From Amycolatopsis sp. FBCC-B4732 (GTDB lineage: Bacteria; Actinomycetota; Actinomycetes; Mycobacteriales; Pseudonocardiaceae), in assembly GCF_023008405.1 (NCBI RefSeq), contig NZ_CP095376.1, positions 830,001 to 894,000 on the forward strand: DNA of 64,000 nt. Reading direction: 5' to 3'. The notes beneath the pieces are model-generated. The model had not been told where the DNA came from, ran no database searches, and was given only the letters and a program-made list of their open reading frames with translations. Of the stretch, positions 54,292 to 64,000 are shown in pieces. Position 1 is the stretch's first letter, and each line of letters starts with the position of its first letter. A program made the position numbers and the translations under genes.

Positions 54292-54337
54292 CGACCGCGT
54301 GCCCCACGGTTTCCACGGCAACTGGGTCGCGTCCTAG
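54292..54337 (+). pseudogene. Duplicated tail fragment of the carotenoid oxygenase gene
   Basis: Carries [16 protein letters not shown] and a TAG stop, the C-terminal 14 residues of the oxygenase, 195 bases after the original. The 149 bases between the copies show no oxygenase homology that I can see. The fragment ends exactly over the fdhD stop on the other strand. A leftover of a gene duplication or of recombination between two oxygenase genes is likely. Confidence 0.8.
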
Positions 54338-55158
54338 ACCAGCACCCGGTGGTCGCCGGTGTAGAGGTTCATCGAGTCGCCGCGCAGGAAGCCGATGAGC
54401 GTCATGCCGTTCTCCTCGGCCAGCTCGACCGCCAGTGACGACGGCGCGGACACCGCGGCCAGCAGTCCGATGCCCGCCATCGCGGCCTTCTGCACCAGCT
54501 CGAACGACGCGCGCCCGGACACCAGGAGGCCGTGGCCCGGCGCGGGGATGCGGTCCTCGAGGACGGCCCAGCCGAGCACCTTGTCGACCGCGTTGTGCCG
54601 GCCGACGTCTTCGCGGACGACCGCGAGCTCGCCGTCCGGGGTGAACAGCGCCGCCGCGTGCAGGCCGCCGGTGCTGGCGAACACCTTCTGCCGGGCGCGC
54701 AGCGCGTCCGGCAGGGCGGCCAGCGTCCCGGTCTTCACGGCGAAGGCCGCTTCGGCGGGGGAGAAGCGGGTCTTGAGCTTGACCGCGTCGAGCGCGGCCT
54801 TGCCGCAGACGCCACACGAAGAGGTGGTGTAGAAGTTGCGCTCGACGCCGGTGTCCGGCGGGGCCACCCCGGCGGCCAGCGCGATGTCGAGGACGTTGTA
54901 GGTGTTGCGGCCCTGGTCGTCGACGCCGTCGCAGTAGCGCGCCACCGCGATGTCTTCACGGCCACCGATCACGCCTTCCGACAGCAGGAAGCCGTGGGCC
55001 AGCTCGACGTCGTTGCCCGGGGTGCGCATGGTGACGGCCAGCGCCTTGCCGCCGACCCGCAGCTCGAGGGGCTCTTCGGCGGCGAGCGAGTCGGGACGGC
55101 GCCGGTCCCCGGTCGCGGAAATCCGCCGCACCGGCCTGCGCACGGTCACCCTGCCCAT
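54334..55158 (-). CDS. fdhD: Formate dehydrogenase accessory sulfurtransferase FdhD
   Basis: 274 residues from ATG 55158. FdhD landmarks: [21 protein letters not shown] (with [17 protein letters not shown]) near residues 26-63, [12 protein letters not shown] with the sulfur-carrying Cys pair, [25 protein letters not shown] and [13 protein letters not shown]. It passes sulfur to the molybdenum cofactor so that formate-dehydrogenase-type enzymes become active. The likely client is the FdhF/YdeP-type oxidoreductase at 61134. Confidence 0.96.
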   Translation of the reverse strand: MGRVTVRRPVRRISATGDRRRPDSLAAEEPLELRVGGKALAVTMRTPGNDVELAHGFLLSEGVIGGREDIAVARYCDGVDDQGRNTYNVLDIALAAGVAPPDTGVERNFYTTSSCGVCGKAALDAVKLKTRFSPAEAAFAVKTGTLAALPDALRARQKVFASTGGLHAAALFTPDGELAVVREDVGRHNAVDKVLGWAVLEDRIPAPGHGLLVSGRASFELVQKAAMAGIGLLAAVSAPSSLAVELAEENGMTLIGFLRGDSMNLYTGDHRVLV

Positions 55159-55225
55159 CCGTTCACCCTTCTCCGCCCGGAAGTTTGACACTCCACTGGT
55201 GCAACGCCGGGTATTTAGTAATACA

Positions 55226-55258
55226 TTCCCTCCATCATCCCCCAGAGTACGGAGGGAA
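55226..55258 (+). promoter_or_regulatory. Hairpin that would hide the ribosome binding site of the OFA transporter
   Basis: TTCCCTCC (55226-55233) is complementary to GGAGGGAA (55251-55258), which is the ribosome binding site 5 bases before the ATG at 55263. Folding would limit translation. It may be a regulatory leader or incidental. Confidence 0.4.
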
Positions 55259-55262
55259 CAGG

Positions 55263-56612
55263 ATGGCTCTCGGCTTCCTGGACCGTTCCCGGATCGTGGC
55301 ACCCCCGGGCTGGACCCGCTGGCTGGTGCCGCCGGCGGCCCTTTCGGTGCACCTGTCGATCGGGCAGGCCTACGCGTGGAGCGTGTTCAAGACCCCGCTC
55401 GAGAAGACGATGCACCTCAACGGTACGCAGAGCTCGCTGCCGTTCCAGCTCGGCATCGTCATGCTCGGCCTGTCGGCGGCCTTCGGCGGCACGCTCGTCG
55501 AGAAGAACGGCCCGCGCTGGGCGATGTTCGTGTCCATGTGCTGCTTCGCCAGCGGATTTCTCATCTCTGCGCTGGGCGTGGCCACCGGCCAGTTCTGGCT
55601 GGTCGTCCTCGGCTACGGCGGGATCGGCGGCGTCGGGCTCGGCATCGGCTACATCTCGCCGGTGTCGACGCTGATCAAGTGGTTCCCGGACCGCCCGGGC
55701 ATGGCCACCGGCATCGCGATCATGGGCTTCGGCGGCGGCGCGCTGATCGCCTCACCGTGGTCGTCGTCGATGCTCGGCAGCACGCCGACCACCGGCACCA
55801 TCGCGACGGCGTTCCTGGTGCACGGCATCGTCTACGCGCTGTTCATGTCGATGGGCTGGCTGCTCGTGCGGGTGCCCGCCGACGACTGGAAGCCGGCCGG
55901 CTGGGAGCCGAAGACCGACCACGGCAAGGCGATGATCAGCACGGCGAACGTCTCGGCCGCCAACGCGATCAAGACGCCGCAGTTCTGGTGCCTGTGGGTC
56001 GTGCTGTGCTTCAACGTCACCGCGGGCATCGGGATCCTGGAGAAGGCGTCGCCGATGATCGTCGACTTCTTCAAGAACACCTCGACCCCGGTCGGCACGG
56101 CCGCGGCGGCGGGCTTCGTCGCGCTGCTGTCACTGTTCAACATGCTCGGCCGGTTCGTCTGGTCGTCCACTTCGGACCTGGTCGGGCGCAAGAACATCTA
56201 CCGCACCTACCTCGGCGTCGGCGCGGTGCTGTACCTGGTGATCGCGCTCACGGAGAACTCGTCGAAGCTCGTGTTCATCCTGTGCGCGATGGTGATCCTG
56301 TCCTTCTACGGCGGCGGGTTCGCGACGGTCCCGGCGTACCTGAAGGACCTCTTCGGCACCTACCAGGTCGGCGCGATCCACGGCAGGCTGCTCACCGCGT
56401 GGTCGGTGGCCGGCGTGCTCGGCCCGCTGATCGTCAACCGGATCGCCGACAGCCAGAAGGCGGCGGGCAAGTCCGGCCCGGCGCTGTACGAGCTGTCCTT
56501 CTACATCATGATCGGCCTGCTGGTGGTCGGCTTCGTGGCCAACGAGCTGGTCCGGCCGGTCAAGGAGAAGTACCACGAGCCGGTCGCCGCGGCCGCGAGG
56601 AGTGAGGCGTGA
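55263..56612 (+). CDS. MFS transporter of the oxalate/formate antiporter (OFA) family
   Basis: 449 residues with 12 membrane helices. OFA-type features: [27 protein letters not shown] at the start, [41 protein letters not shown] in the fourth and fifth helices, and [19 protein letters not shown] later. It should move formate, oxalate or a similar small acid. Divergent from fdhD. Its stop overlaps the start of the 42-residue small subunit. Confidence 0.92.
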   Translation: MALGFLDRSRIVAPPGWTRWLVPPAALSVHLSIGQAYAWSVFKTPLEKTMHLNGTQSSLPFQLGIVMLGLSAAFGGTLVEKNGPRWAMFVSMCCFASGFLISALGVATGQFWLVVLGYGGIGGVGLGIGYISPVSTLIKWFPDRPGMATGIAIMGFGGGALIASPWSSSMLGSTPTTGTIATAFLVHGIVYALFMSMGWLLVRVPADDWKPAGWEPKTDHGKAMISTANVSAANAIKTPQFWCLWVVLCFNVTAGIGILEKASPMIVDFFKNTSTPVGTAAAAGFVALLSLFNMLGRFVWSSTSDLVGRKNIYRTYLGVGAVLYLVIALTENSSKLVFILCAMVILSFYGGGFATVPAYLKDLFGTYQVGAIHGRLLTAWSVAGVLGPLIVNRIADSQKAAGKSGPALYELSFYIMIGLLVVGFVANELVRPVKEKYHEPVAAAARSEA

Positions 56613-56740
56613 TGAGCGAGCCTTCGACGTCGAAGCCCAACCGGACCCCGCTGATCGTGCTGACCTGGGCGTGGGTCGTGCTGCCGTTCGGGTACGGCGT
56701 GTACCAGCTGTTCCTGAAGCTGGTACAGCTCTTCGGATGA
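56612..56740 (+). CDS. MFS transporter small subunit
   Basis: 42 residues: a short polar start (SEPSTSKPNRTPL) and one membrane helix ending VYQLFLKLVQLFG. The ATG at 56612 shares one base with the TGA of the transporter (TGATG), and its own TGA overlaps the SDR start as ATGA. Small single-helix proteins of this type accompany OFA-like transporters in actinomycetes and probably stabilise them. Confidence 0.85.
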   Translation: MSEPSTSKPNRTPLIVLTWAWVVLPFGYGVYQLFLKLVQLFG

Positions 56741-57489
56741 GCAACGGAGTTCTCGTCACCGGCGCTTCCCGCGGCATCGGGCGCGCGGTGGCCACGGCGT
56801 TCGCGGCGCGGGGTGACCGGGTGGCCGTCCACTACGGACACCGCGCCGCGGATGCCGAAGAAACGCTTTCGCACCTGCCCGGCTCGGGGCACCTGCTGAT
56901 CAGCGGCGACCTCGCCGACCCGGAGGCGGCGCGGCGGATCGCCGACGCCGCCGAGGCCGGGCTCGGCGGGGTCGACGTGCTGGTCAACAACGCCGCCGTC
57001 GCGACGTCGGCGGAAACCGCGCACCCGGTCGGCGAAGTGTCCTACGTGGACTGGCAGCGGATCTGGCGGCGCACCCTCGACGTCAACCTCGTGGGCGCCG
57101 CCAACCTGAGCTACTGCGTCGCCCGGCACCTCATCGGGCGCGGCGCGCCCGGCCGGATCGTCAACATCGGGTCGCGCGGGGCGTTCAAGGGCGAGCCCGA
57201 CCACCCGGCGTACGGCGCGAGCAAGGCCGCGCTGCACTCGCTGGGCCAGTCGCTCGCCGTCTCCCTCGCGCCGCACGGCATCTCCGTGACCTCGGTCGCG
57301 CCCGGCTTCACCGCCACCGAGCGGGTGGCGGACCGGATCGACGACGCCCTGCGCGCGCAGAGCCCGTTCGGCCGGGTCGGCACGCCCGAGGAGATCGCCG
57401 CGGCCGTCGTCTACCTGGCCTCCGCCGAGGCGACCTGGGCGTCCGGCGCGATCCTCGACCTCAACGGCGCCTCCCACCTGCGCATGTGA
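56737..57489 (+). CDS. Short-chain dehydrogenase/reductase
   Basis: 250 residues of the classical SDR type. Cofactor motif TGASRGIGRAVA at 8-19, NNAAVA in the second motif, the catalytic Ser in VNIGSRGAF and YGASKAALH with Tyr and Lys. Ends ASGAILDLNGASHLRM. The basic residue after the Gly motif (R-x-x-x, HYGHRAA) suggests NADP(H). Co-translated with the OFA transporter and its small subunit, so it may act on the imported compound. Confidence 0.93.
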   Translation: MSNGVLVTGASRGIGRAVATAFAARGDRVAVHYGHRAADAEETLSHLPGSGHLLISGDLADPEAARRIADAAEAGLGGVDVLVNNAAVATSAETAHPVGEVSYVDWQRIWRRTLDVNLVGAANLSYCVARHLIGRGAPGRIVNIGSRGAFKGEPDHPAYGASKAALHSLGQSLAVSLAPHGISVTSVAPGFTATERVADRIDDALRAQSPFGRVGTPEEIAAAVVYLASAEATWASGAILDLNGASHLRM

Positions 57490-57538
57490 CCTGCCTCACG
57501 CGTGCAGCAGCCGGCGCGCGGGACACGTCGGTAGGGGC

Positions 57539-58951
57539 GTGCACCCACTGGGCAAGATCGTCGTCTCCGGGCTGGCGCTGGTCGTCTTCTGCGGCACCGC
57601 GTACGGCTACGTGAACCTCCAGGCCCTCGACGAGGTCACGCGCGACAGCGTGATCGACGCCGACGGCGGGACCGCCCCCGGGGAGCAGCCCGCCGACGGC
57701 TCGCTCGACGTCCTGCTCGTCGGCCGGGACGCCCGCACCGACCCGCAGGGCAAGCCGCTCTCGCCGGACGTGCTGCGGGAACTGCGGGTCGGCCCCAACG
57801 GCGACGACCTCACCGACACCCTGATCGTGCTGCGGATCCCGAACGGGACGAAGCAGGTGAAAGCGTTTTCCATCCCGCGCGACAGCTTCGTGTCGATGCC
57901 CGGCGGCAAGGGCAAGATCAACGCCGCCTTCGGGCGCGCGAAGGCCGCCGAGGCGCGGCGGCTGCGTACGGCGGGCGAGACCGACAAGGCGAAGATCGAC
58001 CAGGGCGCCCTCACGGCCGCGCGCCGCGCGACGCGGCAGGCCGTCGAGGACCTCACCGGCGTCAAGATCGACCACTTCGCCGAAGTCAACCTGCTCAGCT
58101 TCTCCGAGATCAGCAAGGCGATCGGCGGTGTCGACGTCTGCCTCAACGCGGCCACCCAGGACCGGAACTCGGGCGCGGACTTCCCGGCCGGGCGGCAGCG
58201 GATCTCGGGCGCGGACGCGCTCGCCTTCGTCCGGCAGCGCGACAACCTGCGCGGCGGGGACTTCGACCGCGTCCGGCGCCAGCAGGTCTTCCTCGCCGGG
58301 CTGGCGCGGCAGGTGCTCTCGGCGGGCACGCTGGGCGACCCGGGGAAGCTCTCGGGCCTCATCGACGCGGTGAAGCGTTCGGTGGTGCTCGACTCGTCGT
58401 GGAACCTGCTCGACTTCGTGTCCCAGATGCGCGGGGTCAGCGGCGGCGGCATCCAGTTCGAGACGATCCCCGTCGTCAACCCGGACTACCGCTACGACCC
58501 GGCCGACCGCCGGCTGACGGCGGTGCAGGTCGACCCGGCCGCGGTCAAGGCGTTCGCGGCGAGCCTGATCGGGCCGGTCGCGCCGCCGCCGTCCCGGGGC
58601 CAGGGGCCGGGCCCCACCGTCGACGTCACCAACGCGGGCCCGCGGGAAGGGCTCGCGGCGCGCGTGTCCGGTGTGCTGCGCGACAACGGGTTCACCCCCG
58701 GCGCGACCGGCAACACGGCCACGCGGCGGACGTCGCTGGTGCGGTTCGGCGCCGACCTGAAGGACCGCGGCGACGAGGTGGCGAAGGTGCTGGGTGGGCT
58801 GACGACGCAGGTGTCGACGGACGTGCCCGCCGGGCACATCGAGGTGGTGCTCGGCACGGTGTACGCGGGTCCGGGCGCGGCGGGCGGCGGGGGTGCCCCG
58901 GCGGCCGGCGACGACCCGATCACGTCGAGCGGGGTCGTCTGCGTGAATTGA
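57539..58951 (+). CDS. LytR-CpsA-Psr (LCP) family cell-wall polymer ligase
   Basis: 470 residues from GTG 57539. A short cytoplasmic start and one membrane helix (IVVSGLALVVFCGTAYGYV) are followed by the LCP domain: LDVLLVGRDARTD, DTLIVLRIPNG, SIPRDSFV, KINAAFG, VDVCLNA, ALAFVRQRDNLRGGDFDRVRRQQ (Arg-rich pyrophosphate site). A LytR_C domain follows at about 355-440 (VDVTNAGPREGLAARVSGVL). It would attach a polyprenyl-linked glycopolymer such as arabinogalactan to peptidoglycan outside the membrane. Confidence 0.94.
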   Translation: MHPLGKIVVSGLALVVFCGTAYGYVNLQALDEVTRDSVIDADGGTAPGEQPADGSLDVLLVGRDARTDPQGKPLSPDVLRELRVGPNGDDLTDTLIVLRIPNGTKQVKAFSIPRDSFVSMPGGKGKINAAFGRAKAAEARRLRTAGETDKAKIDQGALTAARRATRQAVEDLTGVKIDHFAEVNLLSFSEISKAIGGVDVCLNAATQDRNSGADFPAGRQRISGADALAFVRQRDNLRGGDFDRVRRQQVFLAGLARQVLSAGTLGDPGKLSGLIDAVKRSVVLDSSWNLLDFVSQMRGVSGGGIQFETIPVVNPDYRYDPADRRLTAVQVDPAAVKAFAASLIGPVAPPPSRGQGPGPTVDVTNAGPREGLAARVSGVLRDNGFTPGATGNTATRRTSLVRFGADLKDRGDEVAKVLGGLTTQVSTDVPAGHIEVVLGTVYAGPGAAGGGGAPAAGDDPITSSGVVCVN

Positions 58952-59061
58952 CGGCACCCGGCGCCGGATTTCGTGAAATTGCGTGAAGATTTTCCGTAAC
59001 GCCCGAAAGGTTGTTTCCCGCCGACCGGACCACGGCGGACCACGGGGGTGACTGGTCTTGA

Positions 59062-59089
59062 CGCACCCTGCCTGGTGAGGCAGGGTGCG
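59062..59089 (+). terminator. Terminator-like hairpin behind the LCP gene
   Basis: CGCACCCTGCCT pairs with AGGCAGGGTGCG (12 bp) around a GGTG loop, 110 bases beyond the LCP stop and 100 before the lipoprotein gene. Confidence 0.65.
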
Positions 59090-59190
59090 GTGACCATCAG
59101 CGGCAACGCCGCGAGACGGACCGGAAAAGATCACCGGACCGGTGGTGAACCGGAAAGTCGATTTCGAGAAATACGGAAAGTCCGGAACTT

Positions 59191-59805
59191 ATGCGCTTCA
59201 GCGTTGCCCGCGGAGGGTGGCTCCTTCCGGTTATCGCTTCTGCCGTTTTGTGTGCCGGGTGCCAGTCGGCGTCCGCCGCGGCGCACTACCCCGAGTCGAT
59301 CGACGCCTGCAAGCTGCCCGGCGCGGACACCCGCGACCGGCTGGCCCCGGGCACCGTCGAAGTCCCGCCGGACTCGGTCAAGACGGCCGACGCCAAGGTC
59401 GTGCCGCAGGACCGCTCGACCGAGGGCAACGAACTCACCGGCTGCAAGCGCCTGTTCGCCCGCGACCTCGGCGGCGGGAAGCCCAACATGCAGGACTACC
59501 GGGTCGTCACGATCGCCGTCGTGCGGTTCACCGACGCCGACACGGCCAACGCCGCGTCCCAGGCCACCCAGCTGATGACCGACGCGCTGGGCGACCACTC
59601 GGGCGTCCGGCTCGCGACCGGCGTCGGCGACGAGGCCGGCTTCTCCGAGCAGTGGGCCGCCGTCCGCTCCGGCAACGTCGTACTGGGCATCGCCATCGCC
59701 GACGGCGGCACGGAGGCGGCGCTGATCCGCCCGGCGGCCCTCGACGACGTCCAGGCCGTGGTCACCGAGATGACCGGCACCCTGCAGCGCGACTACCGCG
59801 GCTGA
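59191..59805 (+). CDS. Lipoprotein of unknown function
   Basis: 204 residues. Signal peptide with lipobox VLCAGC, so Cys24 would be lipidated and the protein held at the outer face of the membrane. The mature domain (HYPESIDACKLPG, ELTGCKRLFARDLGG) has two further Cys that may form a disulfide, then a beta-rich part with VTIAVVRFTDADTAN. This resembles the DUF3558-like actinobacterial lipoproteins. Monocistronic. Confidence 0.82.
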   Translation: MRFSVARGGWLLPVIASAVLCAGCQSASAAAHYPESIDACKLPGADTRDRLAPGTVEVPPDSVKTADAKVVPQDRSTEGNELTGCKRLFARDLGGGKPNMQDYRVVTIAVVRFTDADTANAASQATQLMTDALGDHSGVRLATGVGDEAGFSEQWAAVRSGNVVLGIAIADGGTEAALIRPAALDDVQAVVTEMTGTLQRDYRG

Positions 59806-59883
59806 GGCGTTGCGCCCGCGGCGAAACCCGCTGACGGCGGCGCGCGCCTCCGGCATCCTCCCGAAGGACCGGGAGGGGAGCGA

Positions 59884-61133
59884 GTGGCCGGAACGCGGGG
59901 CGGGTTGTGGCGGCACCGGGACTTCCGGCTGCTGTGGGCGGGCGAGACGACCAGCAAGCTGGGCAGCAACGTCACGACCGTGGCCCTGCCGCTGGTGGCG
60001 GTGCTCGTGCTGCACGCCGGCCCGTTCACGGTGGGCCTGCTCGCGGCCGCGGCCTGGGTGCCGTGGCTGGTGCTCGGCCTGCCGGCCGGCGCGTGGATCG
60101 ACCGGCTCCCGCACCGGCCGGTGATGCTGTGCTGCGACGTCGTTTCGGCCGCGGCGTCGGCCAGCGTCCCGGTCGCGGCCTGGCTCGGCGTGCTGAGCGT
60201 GGGGCAGCTCGGGGTCGTCGCGCTGCTGACCGGGTCGTGCGGCGTCCTGTTCGGCACCGCTTACCGGGTCTACCTGCCGGTCCTCGTCGCCCCGGCGGAC
60301 CTGCCGGAGGGCAACGCGAAGCTGCAGGGCAGCGAGTCCGTCGCACAGATCGCGGGGCGCGGCCTGGCGGGGGTGCTCGCCCAGTGGGCGGGCGCGGTGG
60401 CCGGCCTGCTCGTCGACGCCGTGACGTTCCTGGTCTCCGCGGGGTGCCTGGCGGCGATCTCGGTGCGGGAACCACCCCGGCCGGCGGGGCGGCCGCGGAC
60501 CACCCTGCGCCGGGAGATCGCCGACGGGCTGCGGTGGGTGGCCCGTGACCGGTACCTGCGTTCGCTGGCCGTGTTCAGCGCGGTCGCCAACACCGCGCTG
60601 ACCGGGTACCAGGCGATCAACGTCGTGTTCTTCGTGCAGGTGGCCGGGGTCCCGCCGGGCGCCGTGGGCATCCTGGTGGCGGCACCGGGAGCGGGCGGCG
60701 TGCTGGGCGCGGCCGTCGCGGTCCGCCTCGCGCGGCGCTGGGGGAGTGCGCGGAGCCTGCTCGCGGTGGTGGTCGTGTTGACGCCGTTCGGCCTGCTCAT
60801 CCCGCTGGCCGGCCCGGGACCCGGCCTGGCCCTGCCGGTGGTGGGCGGCGTTGCGATCGGCGCGGCGGTGGTGGCGGCGAACGTCCTCGCGGCGGGCTTC
60901 CGGCAGACGTACCCGCCGCCGTCGGTCCGCGGCCGGGTCATCGCTTCCGGCAGCCTGCTGGCCAACGGCGCGAGCGCGGTGGGCGCGCTACTGGCCGGCG
61001 GTCTCGGTGCGCTGGCCGGACCGCGGACGGCGGTGTGGGCGATGCTGGGCGTGCTCGCGGTGGCGGTGGTGCTCGTCGTCGCCGGTCCATTCCGGACCCG
61101 CCGCGACTTCCCCGCCGCTCCACCGCGAGTGCG

Positions 61134-61143
<10 letters not shown>
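59884..61143 (+). CDS. MFS transporter, enterobactin-exporter (EntS) type
   Basis: 419 residues from a GTG at 59884. The start LWRHRDFRLLWAGETTSKLGSN is typical of the MFS_3 group; about 11-12 hydrophobic segments follow, with loops like DRLPHRPVM after helix 2. Members export siderophores or drugs. No siderophore genes are in the window. The end overlaps the convergent oxidoreductase gene by 10 bases. Confidence 0.88.
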
Positions 61144-63440
<2,297 letters not shown>

Positions 63441-63472
63441 GTGTTCATCGTGCGCTTCGATGACCGTGCGCG

Positions 63473-64000
63473 CTAACGGGGGTCGCGCTGGAGTCCCTTG
63501 TCGGCGACGGTGACGGCGAGCAGCAGCACGCTGATCACGACGAGGGCGATCGCGAGCCGGTGCAGTCCGGCCGAGTCCGCGTGCGGGCCGTAGCAGAGCG
63601 CGATGAGCGTCGAAGCGACGATCGCGCCCAGGTACTGGGCCGTGCGGAACAGGCCGCTCGCGGTGCCCATCTGCTCGGCGGGGGCCTCGCGGTAGAGCGT
63701 CGTCTGGTTCGCGACGCTGGTCAGGCCCTGCGCCAGGCCGAACAACGCGGCCAGCGCGAGCAGCGCACCGATCCACGTGCCGTCGTGGACGAACAGCAGC
63801 AGCGCCGAGCCGCCGGCCAGGGCGACCGCGACGGTGACCAGCCGTGTCTTGAGCCCGGACGCGCGCCCCGAGAACGCCGCCGCGCACACCGCCGTGCCCG
63901 ACATCGGCAGCAGCATCAGCCCGGCGGCCTCCTCGGACAGGTGCCGCGCGGTCTCGAGCCATTGGACGTAGCCGAACATGATCGCGTAGATCGCCATGAA
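63473..64000 (-). CDS. MFS transporter, C-terminal part (cut by the window edge)
   Basis: The frame is open to the right edge; the Met at 63997 is internal. The visible 176 residues contain about five hydrophobic segments (AGLMLLPMSGTAVCAAAF, LVTVAVALAGGSALLLFV, GLFRTAQYLGAIVASTLIALC, HRLAIALVVISVLLLAVTVAD), matching the last helices of a DHA2-type drug exporter. It starts upstream of, and on the same strand as, the FdhF-like gene, 32 bases before it. Confidence 0.85.
   Translation of the reverse strand, partial: FMAIYAIMFGYVQWLETARHLSEEAAGLMLLPMSGTAVCAAAFSGRASGLKTRLVTVAVALAGGSALLLFVHDGTWIGALLALAALFGLAQGLTSVANQTTLYREAPAEQMGTASGLFRTAQYLGAIVASTLIALCYGPHADSAGLHRLAIALVVISVLLLAVTVADKGLQRDPR

Overview
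The window is 64 kb of GC-rich (roughly 70% or more by eye) actinomycete chromosome with many GTG/TTG starts and ATGA-coupled genes. The tig-clpP1-clpP2-clpX block, the lipoprotein/LCP/TetR repertoire and the wealth of secreted carbohydrate-active proteins fit a filamentous actinomycete of the Pseudonocardiaceae. Amycolatopsis or a close relative is my best guess, an inference from gene content and style rather than a database match.

Layout. 1-6729: the end of an Ebo-type metabolite-traffic cluster (eboE tail, alkaline-phosphatase-superfamily protein, TIM-barrel isomerase), then a 1290-residue secreted protein joining a PQQ-type sugar dehydrogenase domain, PKD, ThuA and three CBM6-like modules. 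6779-9627: xylose catabolism (xylA with a divergent ROK repressor and a shared operator). 9615-14397: secreted GH99-type mannosidase/mannanase and a subtilase. 14634-17709: TetR plus a two-gene ABC exporter. 17914-23270: amidohydrolase, a membrane protein, a GH92 alpha-mannosidase behind a LacI-type operator, and a DUF2127 protein. 23273-27062: PP2C-like phosphatase, a frameshifted SARP regulator broken near a 49-bp palindromic repeat, a Tat-exported protein, an NTF2-like protein and an anchored hypothetical.

27112-42079 is the most accessory-looking part. Two paralogous polytopic mannosyltransferase-like proteins (27112-28941 and 37900-39819, same orientation) flank two small membrane proteins that look like remnants of an actinomycete integrative element, and an unassigned operon (31636-37353). 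That operon holds an XRE regulator with a helical-toroid sensor, a cupin, a dCTP-deaminase-fold protein with an altered motif, a ThiL/PurM-like kinase fold with an altered motif, an orphan regulator-family domain and a GT-A-like glycosyltransferase. This is my candidate for an undescribed system. A sensor kinase without an adjacent response regulator follows.

42101-64000: a desaturase/reductase/ferredoxin fusion under a TetR regulator; core protein quality control (tig, clpP1, clpP2, clpX) with clear hairpin terminators; a MEDS/ATPase regulator; a Tat-exported esterase-like protein; a TetR and carotenoid oxygenase pair with twin operators and a duplicated 3' tail; and a formate-related region (fdhD, an OFA-type MFS transporter with its 42-residue small subunit, an SDR, and an FdhF/YdeP-type molybdopterin oxidoreductase) interleaved with an LCP cell-wall ligase, a lipoprotein and MFS transporters. 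The last MFS gene runs off the window edge.
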